From: Elusimicrobiota bacterium
Lineage (GTDB): Bacteria > Elusimicrobiota > Elusimicrobia > Elusimicrobiales > UBA9959
Assembly: GCA_003482905.1 (NCBI GenBank)
Contig: DMXM01000034.1
Span: 26,458-83,198 of the forward strand
Direction: 5' to 3'
DNA: 56,741 nt
Shown here: in pieces, positions 8,450-16,377 of the stretch
Layout of the letters: the number at the start of each line of letters is the position of its first letter
How positions within the stretch are numbered: the stretch's first letter is position 1
Notes under the pieces: model-generated
Database searches by the model: none
Told to the model about the DNA's origin: nothing
What the model saw: only the letters and a program-made list of their open reading frames with translations
Position numbers and translations under genes: made by a program

Positions 8450-9933
8450 TTTTTCCCCCTTATCGCTTCCGCCGCGGCTTCGGCGTCGCTGAAATGCACG
8501 GTGCGGTCCTTAAGTATCTGGTAGGTTTCGTGCCCCTTGCCGGCTATCAATATTATATCGCCTTTGCGGGCTTGCGCCACGGCCCTGGCTATGGCCGCCC
8601 CGCGGTCCGGTATTATTTCGTAGTTGTCGAACCGTCCCTTTATGCCCAGCTCTATGTCGGCGAAGATCCGCGCGGGGTCTTCGGTGCGCGGGTTGTCGCT
8701 GGTCACTATGGCTATGTCGCTCAAACCGCAGGATACCCTGCCCATGGGGCCCCGTTTGGTGCGGTCCCTGTCCCCGCCGCAGCCGAACACGGTGATTATC
8801 CGCCCGTGCGGCAGCGTCTTCAGGCTGGAGAGGACGTTCTCCAGGGCGGCGTCGGTGTGGGCGTAGTCCACGAAGACGGTGAAGTCCTGCCCCGCGTCCA
8901 CCCGCTCCAGGCGGCCCGGCACGTTCTTCAGCGCTTCGGCCCCCTCCACCGCCGTCGGCAGGGGTATGCCGGCCGCCGCGGCCGCGGCCAGGGCGGCCAG
9001 GGCGTTGTAAATATTGTGGCGCCCGAGCAGGTTCAGCCGCACCGGGAGCCTTTCCCCGCCGGCGGTCAGGACGAAGCGCGAGCGGCCATCCAGCATTTCT
9101 ATGTCGCCGGCCCGGAAATCCGCGGGGGCGTCTATGCCGAAGGTGATCACGGGGAGGTCTTTCGTCAGGCTTTTGATCAGGGCGGGCGCGCGTTCGTCGT
9201 CGGCGTTTATTACCGCGCGGCGGTCTTGCTTCGGCGAGCGGGCCAGCAGTTCGAACAGGCGCGCCTTGGCCTGAAAATAATTTTCCCTGTCCTTGTGGAA
9301 ATCCATATGGTCGCGCTGGAGGTTGGTAAAAACGGCCACGTCGAAGTCCACGTCCTCCACCCGGCCCAGGGCCAGCGCGTGGGAGGAGACCTCGATCACG
9401 GCCGCCGAAGCCCGGGCCGCGACCATCTGCGAAAGAAGCTCCTGCAGTGTGTGCGCTAAAGGGGTTGTATTGGCGGCCGCGGCCAGCACGCGCCCGCCCA
9501 CGCGGTAATCTATGGTGCCGACCACGCCGGGCCTGGCGCCGGCGCGCGCCAGGATGCTTTCCAGCAGGTAGGCCGTGGTGGTTTTACCCTTTGTGCCTGT
9601 GATGCCGAATACTTTAAGTTTCCCCGACGGATGGCCGTAAAAATTGGCCGCCGCCTTCGAAAGCGCCATTGACAGGGCGGCGGTCTTAAGGAACACGGCG
9701 CCTGGGAAATCCGCGCGGGTCCGCGCCGGGGCGTCGGCCGCGCAGACGACCGCCGCCGCCCCTTTTTCAAGGGCCTGGCCGATGAAGTTAGCGCCGTCAG
9801 TCCTGGCGCCGGGCAGCGCGAAGAACAGGGCGCCGGGGCCGGCCTGGCGGGAGTCGTTGGTGACAATGGCGATATCCGGGTCCGGACCGGCGTGGTCTAT
9901 GCCTGAATCTTTAAGGACGCTGGACAGCTTCAT
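8446..9933 (-). CDS. murE: MurE, UDP-MurNAc-dipeptide:meso-diaminopimelate ligase
   Basis: A 495-residue Mur ligase. Motifs are the ATP loop ITGTKGKTTTAYLL, the conserved TTPLAHTLQELL segment, VFTNLQRDHMDFH and the C-terminal TSDNPRTEDP. The DNPR tetrapeptide is the known specificity mark of enzymes that add meso-diaminopimelate rather than L-lysine, so the peptidoglycan here is probably of the DAP type. It overlaps murF by four bases. The gap to ftsI is only 48 nt. Confidence 0.95.
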   Translation of the reverse strand: MKLSSVLKDSGIDHAGPDPDIAIVTNDSRQAGPGALFFALPGARTDGANFIGQALEKGAAAVVCAADAPARTRADFPGAVFLKTAALSMALSKAAANFYGHPSGKLKVFGITGTKGKTTTAYLLESILARAGARPGVVGTIDYRVGGRVLAAAANTTPLAHTLQELLSQMVAARASAAVIEVSSHALALGRVEDVDFDVAVFTNLQRDHMDFHKDRENYFQAKARLFELLARSPKQDRRAVINADDERAPALIKSLTKDLPVITFGIDAPADFRAGDIEMLDGRSRFVLTAGGERLPVRLNLLGRHNIYNALAALAAAAAAGIPLPTAVEGAEALKNVPGRLERVDAGQDFTVFVDYAHTDAALENVLSSLKTLPHGRIITVFGCGGDRDRTKRGPMGRVSCGLSDIAIVTSDNPRTEDPARIFADIELGIKGRFDNYEIIPDRGAAIARAVAQARKGDIILIAGKGHETYQILKDRTVHFSDAEAAAEAIRGKK

Positions 9934-9981
9934 GTCTAGATGATAGAAAATTTATGACGCCCGGGAATACCCGATAACCTG

Positions 9982-11676
9982 CTAATCCGAGACGGGTTTA
10001 TCCTGCGCCTTGGGCCTTTGTTTCTGCGTTAACGGGGCGTCCGGGGGTATGCCCTTGAGGGTTATGATCTTTTTGGCTATTTCCTGGAAGGCGGGCGCCG
10101 CGGTTTCTCCGCCGTAGGTGAGCCCCTTCGGGTTGTCCAGGATAACCAGGATGGTGTAGCGGGGGTCTGGCACCGGGAAGAAGCCGGCGAAAGAAGCCAC
10201 GTTCTTGCCGGTCAGGTACTTGCCCGTGAGCGGGTCTATCTTCTTGGAGGTGCCTGTCTTGCCGGCTATGGAATAGCCGGGCACGGCCGCGTTCTTGCCG
10301 GTGCCTTTTTCAACGACATTGCGCAATATGCCTTTTACCCGCCCGGCTACGCCCGGTGTGACCACCTGGCGTATCACCGCGGGTTCGGTGCGGAAAACTT
10401 CCTCCCCCTCGAACTCGGTCACCCGGTCCACCAGGCGCGGTTCGTACAGTCTGCCGCCGTTGGCTATGGCCGAGTAGGCGTTCACCACCTGCAGCGCCGT
10501 GGCGGCTATGCCGTGGCCGTACGAGCCTACGGCCAGGTCTATCTGTTTAAAGCGCTCCAGCGGCCGCAGGATACCGGCGGATTCACCTGGGAAACCGAGG
10601 CCGGACTTGGCGCCGAAGCCGAAGGCTTTGGTGTAGAGATAGAAATCCTGGACGCCCAGTTCAAGGCCGATCTTGGCCGTGCCGATGTTCGAGGAGCGCT
10701 CCATTACTTCCGACAGCGTCAGGGTCTTCTCCGGCTCATGGTCGTGCAGCGTGACTTTGCTGTTGAAGGCCCAGGCCCCTTTCTCGCAATAGAAGGTGTC
10801 ACGCTCGCTTACCGTGCCCTTCGCCAGAGCGGCGGCCAGCGTTATGGATTTGAACGTGGAGCCGGGCTCGTACACCCATTCCACCGGCTGGATCTTCTCC
10901 AGGTCGCGCGGCCAGGTGGCCATGGCCAGTATCTTGCCGGTCTGCGGGTCCTGCACCAGCGCCATGCCCAGCTCCGCCCGGTTCTTTTCAACGGCCTTGC
11001 GTATGGCCTCCTGCGCGAAGAACTGGATGTTCTTGTCCAGGGTCAGGTGGAGGTCCCTGGGGCGGGCCTCTTTTTCAAGCTTGTCCTGGAAGATGACGCG
11101 GCCGGCGGCGTCGCGCACCACTTCGCGGCGGCTCACATGTCCGGTCAGCACCTTGTCGTACAGCAGCTCCAGGCCGGCCAGTCCCCGGTCCTCGCGGGTC
11201 ACGCCTATGAGGTTGCGGGCCAGGTCCCCCGACGGGTAATAGCGGTTCTGCACCGGCTCCAGGGTTACCCCTTTAAGCTTGAGGGCTTTTACCGCCTCGT
11301 ACTCGGCGCGGTTCAGGCTTTTTTTTACGGGAACGAAATTTCTGCCTTTGCGGTACTTGTCCCGGAAGGCGGGAGGCAGGTTCAGCGCGCGGACCAGCGC
11401 GTTCACGGCGCGGGCGGGGTCTTCAAGGTCCTTCTTGAACAGCCCCGCGTTCCAGGCCACGATGGATTCGGCCAGCAGTTCCCCGCCGGCGTCGAAGACG
11501 CGCCCCCTGGGGCCGATCTCCGACACGGTCCTGTTGAATTCCTTAGAAGCGGTCTTCGAAAGATTTTCGTGACGGACGGTCTGCAGCCAGAAAAGGCGCG
11601 CGCCTATCATCAAAGCCGGAAAACCGGCCAGAAAGGCGCAGATGCGTATTCTTGATTTTAAGGTTTTGGCTATCAT
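9982..11676 (-). CDS. ftsI: FtsI/PBP3-like class B penicillin-binding protein
   Basis: Division transpeptidase that cross-links septal peptidoglycan, presumably with FtsW. At 564 residues it has a single N-terminal membrane anchor (about residues 10-32), a dimerisation domain, and a transpeptidase domain with the acylation motif STFK near 272, SSN near 328 and KTGTS near 473. It ends in a Lys/Pro-rich tail with no PASTA repeats. Start choice is uneasy: the ATG at 11676 has no recognisable ribosome site. Instead an ATG at 11761 with GGAGG spaced 5 nt opens a frame one base out of register and overlaps this start. Either ftsI starts poorly or a one-base shift hides about 28 extra N-terminal residues (see findings). 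Confidence 0.92.
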   Translation of the reverse strand: MIAKTLKSRIRICAFLAGFPALMIGARLFWLQTVRHENLSKTASKEFNRTVSEIGPRGRVFDAGGELLAESIVAWNAGLFKKDLEDPARAVNALVRALNLPPAFRDKYRKGRNFVPVKKSLNRAEYEAVKALKLKGVTLEPVQNRYYPSGDLARNLIGVTREDRGLAGLELLYDKVLTGHVSRREVVRDAAGRVIFQDKLEKEARPRDLHLTLDKNIQFFAQEAIRKAVEKNRAELGMALVQDPQTGKILAMATWPRDLEKIQPVEWVYEPGSTFKSITLAAALAKGTVSERDTFYCEKGAWAFNSKVTLHDHEPEKTLTLSEVMERSSNIGTAKIGLELGVQDFYLYTKAFGFGAKSGLGFPGESAGILRPLERFKQIDLAVGSYGHGIAATALQVVNAYSAIANGGRLYEPRLVDRVTEFEGEEVFRTEPAVIRQVVTPGVAGRVKGILRNVVEKGTGKNAAVPGYSIAGKTGTSKKIDPLTGKYLTGKNVASFAGFFPVPDPRYTILVILDNPKGLTYGGETAAPAFQEIAKKIITLKGIPPDAPLTQKQRPKAQDKPVSD

Positions 11677-11761
11677 GGGCCCGCGCGACGCCGGCGAGGC
11701 CGGTTTCCCCGTACACGGGGATCTTCTCGAACAGGGTCTTCAGGTTCTTTGTTTCCGCCAT
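11543..11761 (-). CDS. Short ORF with good ribosome site overlapping the ftsI start (possible frameshifted FtsI N-terminus)
   Basis: A 72-codon frame whose ATG is preceded by GGAGG. Only its first 28 codons (MAETKNLKTLFEKIPVYGET and on) lie upstream of ftsI; the rest runs out of frame through the ftsI membrane anchor and codes for nothing recognisable. It is best read as a true cytoplasmic N-terminal tail of FtsI separated by a single-base shift, or as a translated upstream ORF. It is unlikely to be a separate protein in full. Confidence 0.25.
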   Translation of the reverse strand: MAETKNLKTLFEKIPVYGETGLAGVARAHDSQNLKIKNTHLRLSGRFSGFDDRRAPFLAADRPSRKSFEDRF

Positions 11762-11795
11762 CTATCGCCTCCGGTCCAAGCCGGCAGGCGGAGGG

Positions 11796-12131
11796 CTATG
11801 AAGCCTTGTTTATCCTGAAAAGCTTCGCCAGCCAGCCCCGCCCCTCTTTTTCCGCGTCCTGCGCCCCGTCCAGCAGTACGACGGCGCCGGGTTCCGGGTA
11901 AACCATGCCGAGCTTCACCGCTTCGGCCTCCAGTTTTTCCGGCGACAGGGAGGCCCGTATTTCCTTTTTCAGGTAGGTATTGGCGCTTTCCAGATCTTTA
12001 ATTTCCCGGCGAAGTTTTTCAATAGTGTAGCCGAGCCTTACAGCCTGCACGTTCTCCCACGCGAACAGGAAGAATACCGCGCAGATACCGCCCAGCGCCG
12101 CCAGCCTCAGGTTCCTTGTCTTCTTGAGCAT
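11796..12131 (-). CDS. ftsL: FtsL-like bitopic division protein
   Basis: A 111-residue protein with a basic N-terminus, one membrane span (about residues 10-28), and a leucine-zipper-like coiled coil after it (IEKLRREIKDLESANTYLKKEI). It ends in a short domain with LGMVYPEPGAVVLL, like the tail of FtsL/septum initiator proteins. FtsL sequences diverge quickly, so the call rests on architecture and on its place between rsmH and ftsI. It would link FtsQ/FtsB-type partners to FtsI and FtsW. Neither ftsQ nor ftsB is in the window. Confidence 0.8.
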   Translation of the reverse strand: MLKKTRNLRLAALGGICAVFFLFAWENVQAVRLGYTIEKLRREIKDLESANTYLKKEIRASLSPEKLEAEAVKLGMVYPEPGAVVLLDGAQDAEKEGRGWLAKLFRINKAS

Positions 12132-12158
12132 ATCCGTGTTGCCTTTTCTTTGAGAAGT

Positions 12159-12329
12159 TTATTCCATGCTGAACAGTTCTATCCGCTTTATGCCGTGCTT
12201 CTCCCAGAGGTAGAATATCTTGGTGGGAGACATGGCCGATTTAAGGCCGTTGAATTTCGTCCGCGCCGCCCTGCCCGACACCAGTTTGTTGAACTTCGCG
12301 CCCGCTCTAAGGATGTTTTCAGGATACAT
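12159..12329 (-). CDS. Uncharacterised 56-residue basic protein in the dcw cluster
   Basis: A small ORF between rsmH and ftsL with a strong AAGGAGG site spaced 4 nt from its ATG. It begins 17 nt after the rsmH stop and ends 27 nt before ftsL. The product is lysine/arginine-rich and soluble: it starts MYPENILRAGAKFNKL, contains RAARTKFNGLKSAMSPTK, and ends KRIELFSME. I see no known domain. Its translation signals and position in a tight operon argue that it is expressed. A function in division or ribosome assembly would be guesswork. Confidence 0.7.
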   Translation of the reverse strand: MYPENILRAGAKFNKLVSGRAARTKFNGLKSAMSPTKIFYLWEKHGIKRIELFSME

Positions 12330-12346
12330 AACGCCTCCTTAACCCC

Positions 12347-13231
12347 TTACAGTTTTTCTATCACTCTCAGCTTCGCGCTGCGCGCCCTCTTGTTGGAGAG
12401 GATCTCCTCTTCCGAGGGCTTTACCGGTTTGCGCGTCACCAGTTCCCACCCGCCCATCTTCGCCATTATGCGGAACGTCTCTTTGACTATGCGGTCTTCC
12501 AGGGAGTGGAAAGTGATTATTCCCAGCCGCGCCCCCGGCTTGAGCAGCGGCATTATTTTCTGTATGCCGCGCGTGAGATTGTCGAATTCGTAGTTTACCG
12601 CCACCCGCAGCGCCAGGAAGGTCTTGGTGGCCGGGTGGATCTTCTCCCCCCGGGCCGGGGCCACGCGCTCGATCAGGGCGCTGAGCTCCGCCGTGGTCTC
12701 CAGCGGTTTCGCGCGGCGGTCGGCCAGCACCGCGCGGGTGATGCGGCCGGAATGCCGTTCGCCGCAGACGCGGATAAGGTGCTCGATCTGCTCGTAGGGC
12801 CACTGGTTGATGATCGTGTAGGCGGTCAGCGGGTTGTCCGGGTTTATGCGCATGTCCAGCGGACCGTCGTGTTTCAGGCTGAAGCCGCGCGACGGCTTGT
12901 CGAAGTGCAGGGAAGAGATCCCCAGGTCGAACAGCGCCCCGGAGATGGAGCGTATCCCTTCCCGGGCGATTATCTCGTCGATATTGGCAAAATTGCCCTG
13001 GGCTATCTTTACGCGGCCGCCGAAAGGCTTAAGGTTATTGGCCGCTACGCCGGCCATCTCGGGGTCCCAGTCTATGCCGAGCACGCTGGCTTCCGGGGGC
13101 AGCGCGTTAAGCAGGCGCGCGGTGTGGCCGCCCATGCCCAGCGTGGCGTCCACGTAGATCCCCTTTTTATCGGTTATCAGGAGGTTAACGGTCTCGTCGC
13201 CCAGTACCGATACATGAGTGTAGTCGGTCAT
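12347..13231 (-). CDS. rsmH: RsmH (MraW), 16S rRNA N4-methylcytidine methyltransferase
   Basis: A SAM-dependent enzyme that methylates N4 of C1402 in 16S rRNA. The 294-residue protein starts MTDYTHVSVLGDE. The SAM site is VDATLGMGGHTARLL, followed by LGIDWDPEM, ALFDLGISSLHFD and RGFSLKHDGPLDMR, all hallmarks of MraW; it ends KRARSAKLRVIEKL. A longer frame with 27 more codons exists, but the chosen ATG overlaps the mraZ stop as ATGA and gives the normal N-terminus. It is the second gene of the dcw operon. Confidence 0.95.
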   Translation of the reverse strand: MTDYTHVSVLGDETVNLLITDKKGIYVDATLGMGGHTARLLNALPPEASVLGIDWDPEMAGVAANNLKPFGGRVKIAQGNFANIDEIIAREGIRSISGALFDLGISSLHFDKPSRGFSLKHDGPLDMRINPDNPLTAYTIINQWPYEQIEHLIRVCGERHSGRITRAVLADRRAKPLETTAELSALIERVAPARGEKIHPATKTFLALRVAVNYEFDNLTRGIQKIMPLLKPGARLGIITFHSLEDRIVKETFRIMAKMGGWELVTRKPVKPSEEEILSNKRARSAKLRVIEKL

Positions 13232-13677
13232 AGGTCGAAGATCTTGCTGAACTTTTCGAACGACGGTTCCATTACGTCTTTTTTGTACTTGGACCAAGCC
13301 TGCGCATCCCATATTTCAGCCTTATTCCCCACGCCGCGTATCAGGATGTCCTTCTTGAGAGAAGCATACGCTTTCTGATTTTGCGGCACCAAGATCCTGC
13401 CCTGCTCGTCCAGCTGCGCGTCCGCGGCGTTGCCGAAGAAGAAGCGTTTGAAAGCCCGCTCCTCCTCTTTGTTCTCGGACTTGAAGATCTCCATGTTGTT
13501 GGCTATCAGTTCTTCCCACTTGGAAGGCAGGAAAATATAGAGGCAGCGGTCGAGGCCGATGCTGAGCATGAAATAATTCTTGTCTTCCTTGTGCAGCTCA
13601 TCGCGGAAGCGTGACGGGATGAAGACGCGGCTTTTCGCGTCCATCACGTATGAATATTCTCCGTAGAGTGAGCTCAT
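13228..13677 (-). CDS. mraZ: MraZ, transcriptional regulator of the dcw operon
   Basis: An AbrB-like fold DNA-binding protein of about 149 residues with two copies of the MraZ half-domain. MraZ is known to repress its own operon in several bacteria by binding phased repeats near the promoter. The start matches the family: YGEYSYVMDAKSRVFIPSRF, and a second copy reads QLDEQGRILVPQNQKAYASL. I prefer ATG at 13677 over the in-frame TTG four codons upstream. AAGG lies about 12 nt before it, which is a weak spacing. The central acidic insert (KSENKEEERAFKRFFFG) is typical. The operator-like repeats are described separately. Confidence 0.93.
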   Translation of the reverse strand: MSSLYGEYSYVMDAKSRVFIPSRFRDELHKEDKNYFMLSIGLDRCLYIFLPSKWEELIANNMEIFKSENKEEERAFKRFFFGNAADAQLDEQGRILVPQNQKAYASLKKDILIRGVGNKAEIWDAQAWSKYKKDVMEPSFEKFSKIFDL

Positions 13678-13725
13678 GACTTTTATCAACCTTGATTCTA
13701 CTTCGTACAGTTTACAACATTATTA

Positions 13726-13760
13726 GCCACAAAAAAACATTGTCCACCACTTTCCACCAC
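13726..13760 (-). promoter_or_regulatory. Putative MraZ operator: GTGG repeats in 10-nt phase
   Basis: On the minus strand, just after the predicted transcription start, GTGGTGGAAA (13751-13760) and GTGGTGGACA (13741-13750) are direct 10-nt repeats. A third GTGGC (13726-13730) follows in the same 10-nt phase with one unit skipped. MraZ binds short G-rich direct repeats at about 10-nt spacing in other bacteria (TGGG type). Here the core would be GTGG. Binding at this site would block early elongation or initiation. Confidence 0.6.
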
Positions 13761-13769
13761 CGGAAACAA

Positions 13770-13798
13770 AGTATACAGGATGCCCCCCCTGTTGTCAA
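13770..13798 (-). promoter_or_regulatory. dcw operon promoter (PmraZ)
   Basis: On the minus strand TTGACA (13793-13798) and TATACT (13770-13775) are spaced by 17 nt, giving a perfect -35 and a one-mismatch -10. The predicted start near 13763 falls immediately before the phased GTGG repeats, about 85 nt before mraZ. This is the best promoter seen in the window. Confidence 0.85.
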
Positions 13799-13923
13799 TA
13801 CCTTGGGTAAAAAGAGCTTATTTTAACTGTATTTATTATGAAAAGGTAAATTCAGGAACGGCAAAAAACCGGGTTGATATCGGTCAAGTCCTATATATAG
13901 GAATATATAATAATGCGGGAGGG

Positions 13924-15051
13924 CTATCTGTTTACGCCGGAGATCTTGCCGGTCTTCAGGTCGTAGCGCCAGGCGTACTCTAGGGACGAGAGCTTGTTAT
14001 AGGGCATGCCGTAGGCCTGGTAAAGCGACTGCGCCGCCGGCTTCCCGTCGCGCAGATTCCTGCAGAAAACGTAGAAGGCGTCCCCGGATTTAAGCTTCAT
14101 CAGGAAACGGACCACGCTGTAGGATTGGGCGTACCAAAGGCGCACGTTGTCCTCGTCCGCGCCCTGCAGGTTCTCGATGCGCACCATGTCCCCCAGTTTG
14201 AAGCCGTTGCCGCGCTGCAGCAGCGCCAGGTTCTGGGACAGCCAGGCCGGCGTGGAGAAGCCGCGTTCCGACTGGATATAGGTGGCCACGCCCTCGCTCA
14301 GCCAAAGCGGGCTGGGGGTGGAGGCGGGAAAGAAACTGTCGAAATAAATATGTGTGAGTTCGTGCGCCAGTATGCCGAAGGCCTCGTCGCTCTTGTAAAG
14401 GTAGATCTTCCGCTCGCTTAATGAAGCCGCCCCGCCGGACCAGCCCGGCCGGCCGGTTATGCGCCGGTAGGTTTCCTGGCTCTGCGAGAAGAATATGAAA
14501 ACCTTTTTTTCGCGCGACCATGGCGAGAAAGCCACCAGGTCCAGCATGATGCTGCCGTGCAGGGCCTCCACGGTTTCCTCCAGCTCCGCGGAAACTTCCG
14601 GCCCCTCCTCGTAAACCACGAAATGCCGCGTAACCTTCATGGCGAAGCCCCGGGGGGCCGGCGGATATTTCTCTTCCCCGCCGGCGCGCCCGGCGGGGAC
14701 GGCCGTTCTTTCCCCCTCCGAATGTTCCGGGATCATGCCGACGGCGGGGATATCTTTTATGGCGGCGGCCCCGGGCCGCACCAGGTTCATGGTGCCCTGC
14801 GGCGGCAGCTGCGCCGGAAGTTGCGCCGGAAGCTGCGCGGCAGGGTAGGCGGGCTGGGCCGGCAGCTGCGGGTTCTGCAGATTGCGCTTGAGCACGGCGG
14901 CGGGAGAGGCCGAGGCCGACAGCGGGTTCTTTCCTACCCTGAACCGCTTAAGCATGGACATGTCCTCGTTCATGTACTGGTACATGAAAAGGCCCCAGAG
15001 CCCGAGCACCAGGCCCCAGAAGAGTACGCGCAGTTTTGCAAGTATGTCCAT
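13924..15051 (-). CDS. Membrane-anchored gluzincin metallopeptidase (peptidase MA-like)
   Basis: A 375-residue protein with an N-terminal membrane helix (about residues 8-25), a low-complexity Pro/Gln linker with PAQL repeats, and a C-terminal zinc-peptidase domain. The zinc motif is AHELTHIYFDSF, followed 20-25 residues later by PLWLSEGVATY, the gluzincin pattern HExxH plus a downstream Glu in SEG. The catalytic domain should face the periplasm. Substrate is unknown; relatives are often annotated peptidase MA family or DUF2268-like. No clear ribosome site precedes the ATG. It is probably the last gene of the rpmH-to-rsmG strand group, 73 nt after the next gene upstream. Confidence 0.75.
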   Translation of the reverse strand: MDILAKLRVLFWGLVLGLWGLFMYQYMNEDMSMLKRFRVGKNPLSASASPAAVLKRNLQNPQLPAQPAYPAAQLPAQLPAQLPPQGTMNLVRPGAAAIKDIPAVGMIPEHSEGERTAVPAGRAGGEEKYPPAPRGFAMKVTRHFVVYEEGPEVSAELEETVEALHGSIMLDLVAFSPWSREKKVFIFFSQSQETYRRITGRPGWSGGAASLSERKIYLYKSDEAFGILAHELTHIYFDSFFPASTPSPLWLSEGVATYIQSERGFSTPAWLSQNLALLQRGNGFKLGDMVRIENLQGADEDNVRLWYAQSYSVVRFLMKLKSGDAFYVFCRNLRDGKPAAQSLYQAYGMPYNKLSSLEYAWRYDLKTGKISGVNR

Positions 15052-15124
15052 TTGTCGCAGCGTTTGTATAAGCTATCGGGCCGTATGCTTTAGGAGTTCC
15101 TGCCGGCCTGCGGCTTATGGCTAT

Positions 15125-15643
15125 TTACCTTTGCGAGTCCCTCACTTTTACTATCATCTCGGCCATGGCCGAAGTGAACATCGAGAAGAAAATGATGAAA
15201 ACCGCCTGGGAGGCGGCCATGCCCCAGAGCTGAGCGCCCATGCCGCCGCCGTCCCCGTAGGCCACGCTGCGCGCGTAGTAAAGGCCCACCATGATGCCCG
15301 AGGCGAAGAGGGCCGTAAGGAAAACCTGCCATTTTTTCATATACATGGCGGAGGCCGCGGGCGCGGTAAGGAACAGCAGCCACATGGGCGCCCAATAGGC
15401 CGATAACAGGTAGAAGAGGGCGGCGCTTACGCCCAGGTTTATCCAGACGGTTACGGCGCGTATGTGGCGGCTCCAGCGCATGAAGCGGTAGACGTTGCTG
15501 CCCAGCCAGTAGTTAGCGGCGAAAGCGGCCGCGAGTATGGCGAAGGAGGCGTAGGTCACCGCGCGCTCCGGCTCCGAGAAGAAGAGGGCGAAGAGTATGA
15601 GTATGACCGCGAAAGGCGTGAAGTAATAATTAAGTATGTGCAT
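15125..15643 (-). CDS. Polytopic membrane protein of unknown function
   Basis: A 172-residue protein with about five hydrophobic spans (near residues 5-22, 29-47, 63-80, 86-110 and 138-160), a short basic loop after the second (RFMRWSRHIRA), and a glycine-rich loop GDGGGMGAQ before the last. I recognise no family. The start is supported by an AGGAGATAT site directly before the ATG. It sits between rsmG and the metallopeptidase gene on the same strand with gaps of about 75 nt, so co-transcription is possible. Confidence 0.6.
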   Translation of the reverse strand: MHILNYYFTPFAVILILFALFFSEPERAVTYASFAILAAAFAANYWLGSNVYRFMRWSRHIRAVTVWINLGVSAALFYLLSAYWAPMWLLFLTAPAASAMYMKKWQVFLTALFASGIMVGLYYARSVAYGDGGGMGAQLWGMAASQAVFIIFFSMFTSAMAEMIVKVRDSQR

Positions 15644-15717
15644 ATATCTCCTGGCGGCCCTGGCGCTTTCTCCGGGGCCGGGCGTCGCTTGGGCCGTGTG
15701 CGGCCATATTCTAAAAA

Positions 15718-16377
15718 CTACTGCTTCTTCTTAAAAACGATTATGCAGCGGTCTTCCGCCTCTCCCGGCAGCCTGTATGAAATGGTCTCCGATATCTCCC
15801 CCCTGGCTTTCATCAGGGCCGCTTCCACCGCGGGGCGCTTCTGCGAAACCTGAAGCGCGCTCTGCCAGGCCAGGAAGATCCCGCCCTTAGATAGTATATT
15901 TAAGCATTGAGGCAGTATGTTTTCAAGCTGTCCCATCGCGCGCTCCATCACGGCCGCGTAGCGGGCCTCGCTGCCGGGCCCCCCCTCTCCGACCCGCCGG
16001 TTGAAAACCGCGGCGTTGCCGGCGCCCATGGCGGCGACGGCCTCGCCCAGGAAGTCGCAGCGCCTGACGCGCGAATCGAGCAGCTGAAAATTGAATTCCT
16101 CCAGGGCCGCGGCCAGCGGCAAGCCGGGAAATCCCGCGCCCGAGCCGGCGTCGGCTATAAGCGCGCCGGGCTTGAGTCGCCGGCGGAGTACCCCGGCGGC
16201 GGCCAGCGAGTCCAGGATGTGGCGTTCCCAGAGCTGCGGCAAGTCTTTCTCTGACACCAGGTTCTGGACGGCGTTCTTTTCTTTAAGCACGGCGGAGAAA
16301 ACTTCCAGCTTGCGCAGGTTTTCCTCCGTAAGCTTCAGCCCCCAGGTCTCGAGCGTATTGGTAACGGCGTCAGTCAT
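15718..16377 (-). CDS. rsmG: RsmG (GidB), 16S rRNA N7-methylguanosine methyltransferase
   Basis: A 219-residue SAM enzyme that methylates N7 of G527 in the 530 loop of 16S rRNA. The SAM-binding block ALIADAGSGAGFPGLPLA and the preceding LWERHILDSLA are diagnostic of GidB. The C-terminal half has the usual RAMGQLENILPQCL segment in place of the AVA.L.EYLLP consensus. It overlaps the mnmG end by 8 nt, and GGAAGG lies before the ATG. The mnmG-rsmG pair is a very widely conserved neighbourhood. Confidence 0.94.
   Translation of the reverse strand: MTDAVTNTLETWGLKLTEENLRKLEVFSAVLKEKNAVQNLVSEKDLPQLWERHILDSLAAAGVLRRRLKPGALIADAGSGAGFPGLPLAAALEEFNFQLLDSRVRRCDFLGEAVAAMGAGNAAVFNRRVGEGGPGSEARYAAVMERAMGQLENILPQCLNILSKGGIFLAWQSALQVSQKRPAVEAALMKARGEISETISYRLPGEAEDRCIIVFKKKQ

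Noticed and set aside
13866..13887. Terminator of the metallopeptidase gene on the minus strand (ACCG...CGGT followed by six Ts)
   Set aside because: The stem is only 4 bp with a 9-10 nt loop; too weak to call although the T-run is suggestive.
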